A stretch of 64,000 bases of DNA from Pseudomonas asturiensis (GTDB lineage: Bacteria > Pseudomonadota > Gammaproteobacteria > Pseudomonadales > Pseudomonadaceae), in assembly GCF_900143095.1 (NCBI RefSeq), contig NZ_FRDA01000006.1:297795-361794 (forward strand). The letters run 5' to 3'. This document shows, one piece after another, positions 61,396-64,000 of the stretch. The notes below the pieces were generated by a model that did no database searches, was not told where the DNA came from, and was given only the letters and a program-made list of their open reading frames with translations. The stretch's first letter is position 1, and the number at the start of each line of letters is the position of its first letter. The translations under genes and the position numbers were made by a program.

Positions 61396-61875
61396 TCAGT
61401 CGCGCGATAAAAGGCGCGGGGCAAGCTCTTTGAGTGCGCGTCGATACACCTCGCGCTTGAATGTCACCACCTGGCCTAACGGATACCAATAACTGACCCA
61501 GCGCCAGCCATCGAACTCCGGTTTCCCGGTCAAATCCATCCGCACCCGCTGCTCGTTGGAGATCAGGCGCAGGAGAAACCACTTCTGCTTCTGGCCGATG
61601 CACAGCGGTTGGCTGTGGGTACGCACCAGTCGTTGCGGCAGACGATAACGCAACCAGCCCCGAGTGCAGGCAAGTATTTGCACATCGTGTCGTTCGAGCC
61701 CGACTTCTTCATTCAACTCACGATACAGCGCGTCTTCCGGCGTCTCCTGTGGGTTGATTCCCCCTTGTGGAAACTGCCAGGCGTCCTGATTGATGCGTCG
61801 GGCCCATAGGACCTGACCGGCATCGTTTGTCAGAATAATCCCGACATTAGGACGGAAACCATCGGGGTCGATCAC
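61396..61875 (-). CDS. rppH: RNA pyrophosphohydrolase
   Basis: This Nudix hydrolase removes pyrophosphate from the 5' end of triphosphorylated mRNA, starting decay. The 159 residues match Pseudomonas RppH. The Nudix box is visible as [20 protein letters not shown] then VGL near residue 36-58, preceded by [13 protein letters not shown] chose the GTG at 61875 ([12 protein letters not shown]) because GAGG lies eight bases upstream and it gives the known family start; an upstream ATG at 61917 would add 14 residues. Lies before ptsP, as in P. aeruginosa PA0336-PA0337. Confidence 0.93.
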   Translation of the reverse strand: MIDPDGFRPNVGIILTNDAGQVLWARRINQDAWQFPQGGINPQETPEDALYRELNEEVGLERHDVQILACTRGWLRYRLPQRLVRTHSQPLCIGQKQKWFLLRLISNEQRVRMDLTGKPEFDGWRWVSYWYPLGQVVTFKREVYRRALKELAPRLLSRD

Positions 61876-62017
61876 GGCAACAACCTCGCAGACGCATGTC
61901 GCCGCATTGTTCCACAAAGGCGATCAAACCAGCAACGAGGCTTATCACCTTATGTGAAGACTTGTGAAAACCTCGTATTCTGGGGCTCTTTTTTCAGCTA
62001 ATTCAGCGAGTAACCGC

Positions 62018-62674
62018 ATGCGCCTGGCTTTATTCGACCTCGACAACACACTTCTGGGTGGCGACAGCGATCACGCCTGGGGCGATTATCTGTGCCAACG
62101 TGGCATCCTTGATACCGCGTCCTACAAGACACGCAACGATGAGTTCTATCAGGATTATCTGGCCGGCACGTTAAACATGACCGACTACCTGAACTTCACG
62201 CTGGAGATTCTCGGGGCGACCGAGATGGATCAGTTGGCGCAATGGCACCGCGAGTTCATGCGCGATTGCATCGAACCGATGATGCTGCCCAAGGCCATGG
62301 AGCTGATTGGCAAGCACCGCGAGGCGGGCGACAAGCTGGTGGTGATCACTGCGACCAACCGCTTCGTGACCGCGCCCATCGTGGAGCGACTGGGGATTGA
62401 AACGCTGCTGGCCACTGAATGCGAAATGGTCGATGGCCGTTATACCGGCCGCACCACGGGCATTCCGTGCTTTCGCGAGGGCAAGGTGACGCGCCTCAAT
62501 CTGTGGCTGCAGGAGCATGCGTTCAGCCTGGAAGACAGTTATTTCTACAGCGACTCGATGAACGACCTGCCGCTGCTGGAGCAGGTGGCCAATCCGGTGG
62601 CGGTCGATCCTGACGCGAAGCTGCGCGCCGAAGCCGAGCAACGCGGCTGGCCGGTGATTACGCTGCGCAATTGA
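62018..62674 (+). CDS. HAD-IB family phosphatase
   Basis: This 218-residue cytoplasmic hydrolase has the DxDxT motif ([20 protein letters not shown] near residue 5), a small helical cap, motif II TATN near 107 ([11 protein letters not shown]), the lysine of motif III and an acidic motif IV ([13 protein letters not shown] near 180). This matches the SerB-like HAD-IB group, which includes CicA-type and phosphoserine phosphatase relatives; the substrate is not defined. ATG 62018 has only a weak site (GCGAG); an ATG at 61964 is the alternative. It is divergent from rppH. Confidence 0.85.
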   Translation: MRLALFDLDNTLLGGDSDHAWGDYLCQRGILDTASYKTRNDEFYQDYLAGTLNMTDYLNFTLEILGATEMDQLAQWHREFMRDCIEPMMLPKAMELIGKHREAGDKLVVITATNRFVTAPIVERLGIETLLATECEMVDGRYTGRTTGIPCFREGKVTRLNLWLQEHAFSLEDSYFYSDSMNDLPLLEQVANPVAVDPDAKLRAEAEQRGWPVITLRN

Positions 62675-62686
62675 TTGCGTCGATGA

Positions 62687-63115
62687 TCACGCCGGTTTGA
62701 AGCCCATCAAACCGGCGATCACCACGAAACACACGCCGCTGACAACGGCCAGGGCGAGCGTGAAACCACGCCTGCCGGCTGTGCCGCCCAGGCGCAAACG
62801 GTTGAGCCTCGTCACCAGCCAGACCCAACTGAACAGGCCCACGGTGTACAGCACGCTGCTGCCCAGCACCCAGGTCTGACCCAGCGATAACCCCACGGTG
62901 TGCACCAGCCACCAGCCGCTGAACGGCAGAATCGCCAGACACACCGCCATCAGCAGCCAGAAAAACAGCAGCGGGCGCTTGAGCAGGCGCATCTGAATGG
63001 TCGCATCCCCCTCAAGACGCACCTTGATGACGCCGCTGGCCAGCAACAGAATGCTGAGCAGCAGTAGCGTGAGCGCAGCAATGTGCAGGGTTTTCAGGGC
63101 CGTGACGGGTTCCAT
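62687..63115 (-). CDS. DUF2269-like integral membrane protein
   Basis: This 142-residue inner-membrane protein has four predicted helices (LHIAALTLLLLSILLLAS, LLFFWLLMAVCLAILPF, LGSSVLYTVGLFSWVWL, LALAVVSGVCFVVIAGLMGF). It resembles DUF2269/CopD-related membrane proteins. No catalytic motif is visible and the function is unknown. It overlaps nothing and is convergent with the HAD phosphatase; ATG 63115. Confidence 0.7.
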   Translation of the reverse strand: MEPVTALKTLHIAALTLLLLSILLLASGVIKVRLEGDATIQMRLLKRPLLFFWLLMAVCLAILPFSGWWLVHTVGLSLGQTWVLGSSVLYTVGLFSWVWLVTRLNRLRLGGTAGRRGFTLALAVVSGVCFVVIAGLMGFKPA

Positions 63116-63186
63116 TACAGGGTCTTCCTCTTGAATCGGGGCAAGTTGAGTCTAGCAGTTCGTCCTGCGGGGTCAGGCGCCAGGCG

Positions 63187-64000
63187 TCAGCCCAAAAACA
63201 ACCGATACGCCGGGTTCTCGCTTTCATCCCAGTAGGGATAACCAATCTCGGTCAGCGCCTGGTTTACCAGGTGCCGCTCGTCCTCCGGCACCACCAACCC
63301 TGCGACCACCCGTCCATCCGCTGCGCCATGGTTGCGGTAATGGAACATCGAGATCGTCCAGCGTCCGCCCAGGCGGTTGAGGAAGTCGAACAGCGCGCCG
63401 GGACGCTCGGGGAATTCGAAGCGCAGCACCACTTCATCGCTGACCCGCTCGGCGTGCCCGCCCACCATGTGGCGGATGTGCAGCTTGGCCAGTTCGTTGT
63501 CGGTCAGGTCCAGCACCGGAAAACCTTGCCCGGTCAGGCTGGCGATCAGCGCGCGGCGCGGATCATTCTCCGGGTGGGTCTGCACGCCGACGAAGATGTG
63601 GGCTTCACGGTCGGTGTGGTAGCGGTAGTTGAATTCGGTGATCTGCCGTTTGCCGATGGCCTCGCAGAACGCCTTGAAGCTGCCCGGCTGCTCGGGGATG
63701 GTCACGGCGATGATCGCCTCGCGGCCTTCGCCCAGTTCGGCGCGTTCGGCCACGTGACGCAGGCGGTCGAAGTTGACGTTGGCCCCGGAATCGATCGCCA
63801 CCAGGGTCTGGCCGCTGATCCCGCGCTGCTCGACGTATTTCTTGATCCCGGCCACGCCCAGCGCGCCGGACGGTTCGGTGATGGAACGGGTGTCGTCGTA
63901 GATGTCCTTGATGGCCGCGCAGATCTCGTCGGTGCTGACGGTGATCACTTCGTCCACGTAATGGCGGCAGACCTCGAAGGTGTGATGACCGATCTGCGCC
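63187..64000 (-). CDS. ilvA: Biosynthetic threonine deaminase, C-terminal part
   Basis: This is the C-terminal 271 residues of threonine ammonia-lyase, which makes 2-oxobutanoate for isoleucine synthesis; the 5' part lies beyond the window edge. The visible part covers the end of the PLP catalytic domain (DEVITVSTDEICAAIKDIYD, SITEPSGALGVAGIKKYVE) and two ACT-like regulatory subdomains (EREAIIAV..PEQPGSFKAFCE near the middle; EVVLRFEFPERPGALFDFLN near the end), so isoleucine feedback control is expected. The frame continues without a stop to base 64000 as AQIGHHTFEVCRHYV. Conserved near ptsP/rppH in P. aeruginosa. Confidence 0.93.
   Translation of the reverse strand, partial: AQIGHHTFEVCRHYVDEVITVSTDEICAAIKDIYDDTRSITEPSGALGVAGIKKYVEQRGISGQTLVAIDSGANVNFDRLRHVAERAELGEGREAIIAVTIPEQPGSFKAFCEAIGKRQITEFNYRYHTDREAHIFVGVQTHPENDPRRALIASLTGQGFPVLDLTDNELAKLHIRHMVGGHAERVSDEVVLRFEFPERPGALFDFLNRLGGRWTISMFHYRNHGAADGRVVAGLVVPEDERHLVNQALTEIGYPYWDESENPAYRLFLG

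Overview
The window is chromosomal DNA from a fluorescent pseudomonad, most likely of the Pseudomonas syringae group. This rests on the family-level identity and order of several blocks: cysA-cysW-cysT-sbp-oscA beside a GGDEF/EAL gene and desA, then thyA-lgt, ptsP-rppH and ilvA. That order matches the P. aeruginosa PA0280-PA0342 neighbourhood as I remember it. The many Pseudomonas-type REP hairpins and the tandem short RHS genes agree. No tRNA, rRNA, CRISPR array, insertion sequence or prophage was recognised. Nothing was searched against a database.

Layout. (1) 147-5033: an LLM flavin monooxygenase and a TonB-dependent receptor, divergent from a LacI-type regulator, with a perfect palindromic operator between them. 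(2) 5281-7275: a BCCT choline/betaine transporter behind a BetI-like operator. (3) 7656-12239: serine acetyltransferase, D-cysteine desulfhydrase and the cystine importer tcyJ-tcyL-tcyN, closed by a clear terminator. (4) 12813-13538: an orphan protein with two Ig-like repeats. (5) 13903-20537: two DszC/SfnB-type oxidoreductases, a DszA-type monooxygenase and a methionine-type ABC importer (metQ-metN-metI), followed by a methyltransferase. (6) 21402-26688: a TriABC-like RND efflux pump. (7) 26955-31884: four tandem short RHS-core (TccC-like) genes with unrelated C-terminal tails, one broken by an in-frame stop, plus a small gene upstream. (8) 32623-36400: a sulfonate/taurine-type ABC importer with a TauD-family dioxygenase. 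(9) 36755-39853: an autotransporter carrying an acid phosphatase (PAP2) passenger. (10) 40093-42687: a second MetQ, an atypical sigma-54 activator and a small hydrolase. (11) 42901-47146: ExuT hexuronate transporter, AraC-type and Crp-type regulators and an Mpo1-like membrane protein. (12) 47238-51343: the sulfate importer with oscA. (13) 51545-64000: c-di-GMP enzymes and housekeeping genes (desA, thyA, lgt, ptsP, rppH, ilvA).

Much of the first 51 kb concerns sulfur acquisition. There are importers for cystine, methionine-like compounds, a sulfonate-like compound and sulfate, with oxygenases that could release sulfite from organosulfur compounds, cysteine synthesis and breakdown, and oscA. 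These are probably co-induced by sulfur limitation through CysB and SfnR-like control, although the regulatory link is inferred.

The most unusual segment is the RHS array. All four genes keep about 150 residues of RHS core but have unrelated tails. One tail carries two PPxY motifs (the eukaryotic WW-domain ligand). Another, in the broken copy, carries an F-box-like segment. Both point to eukaryotic ubiquitin machinery as a possible target.
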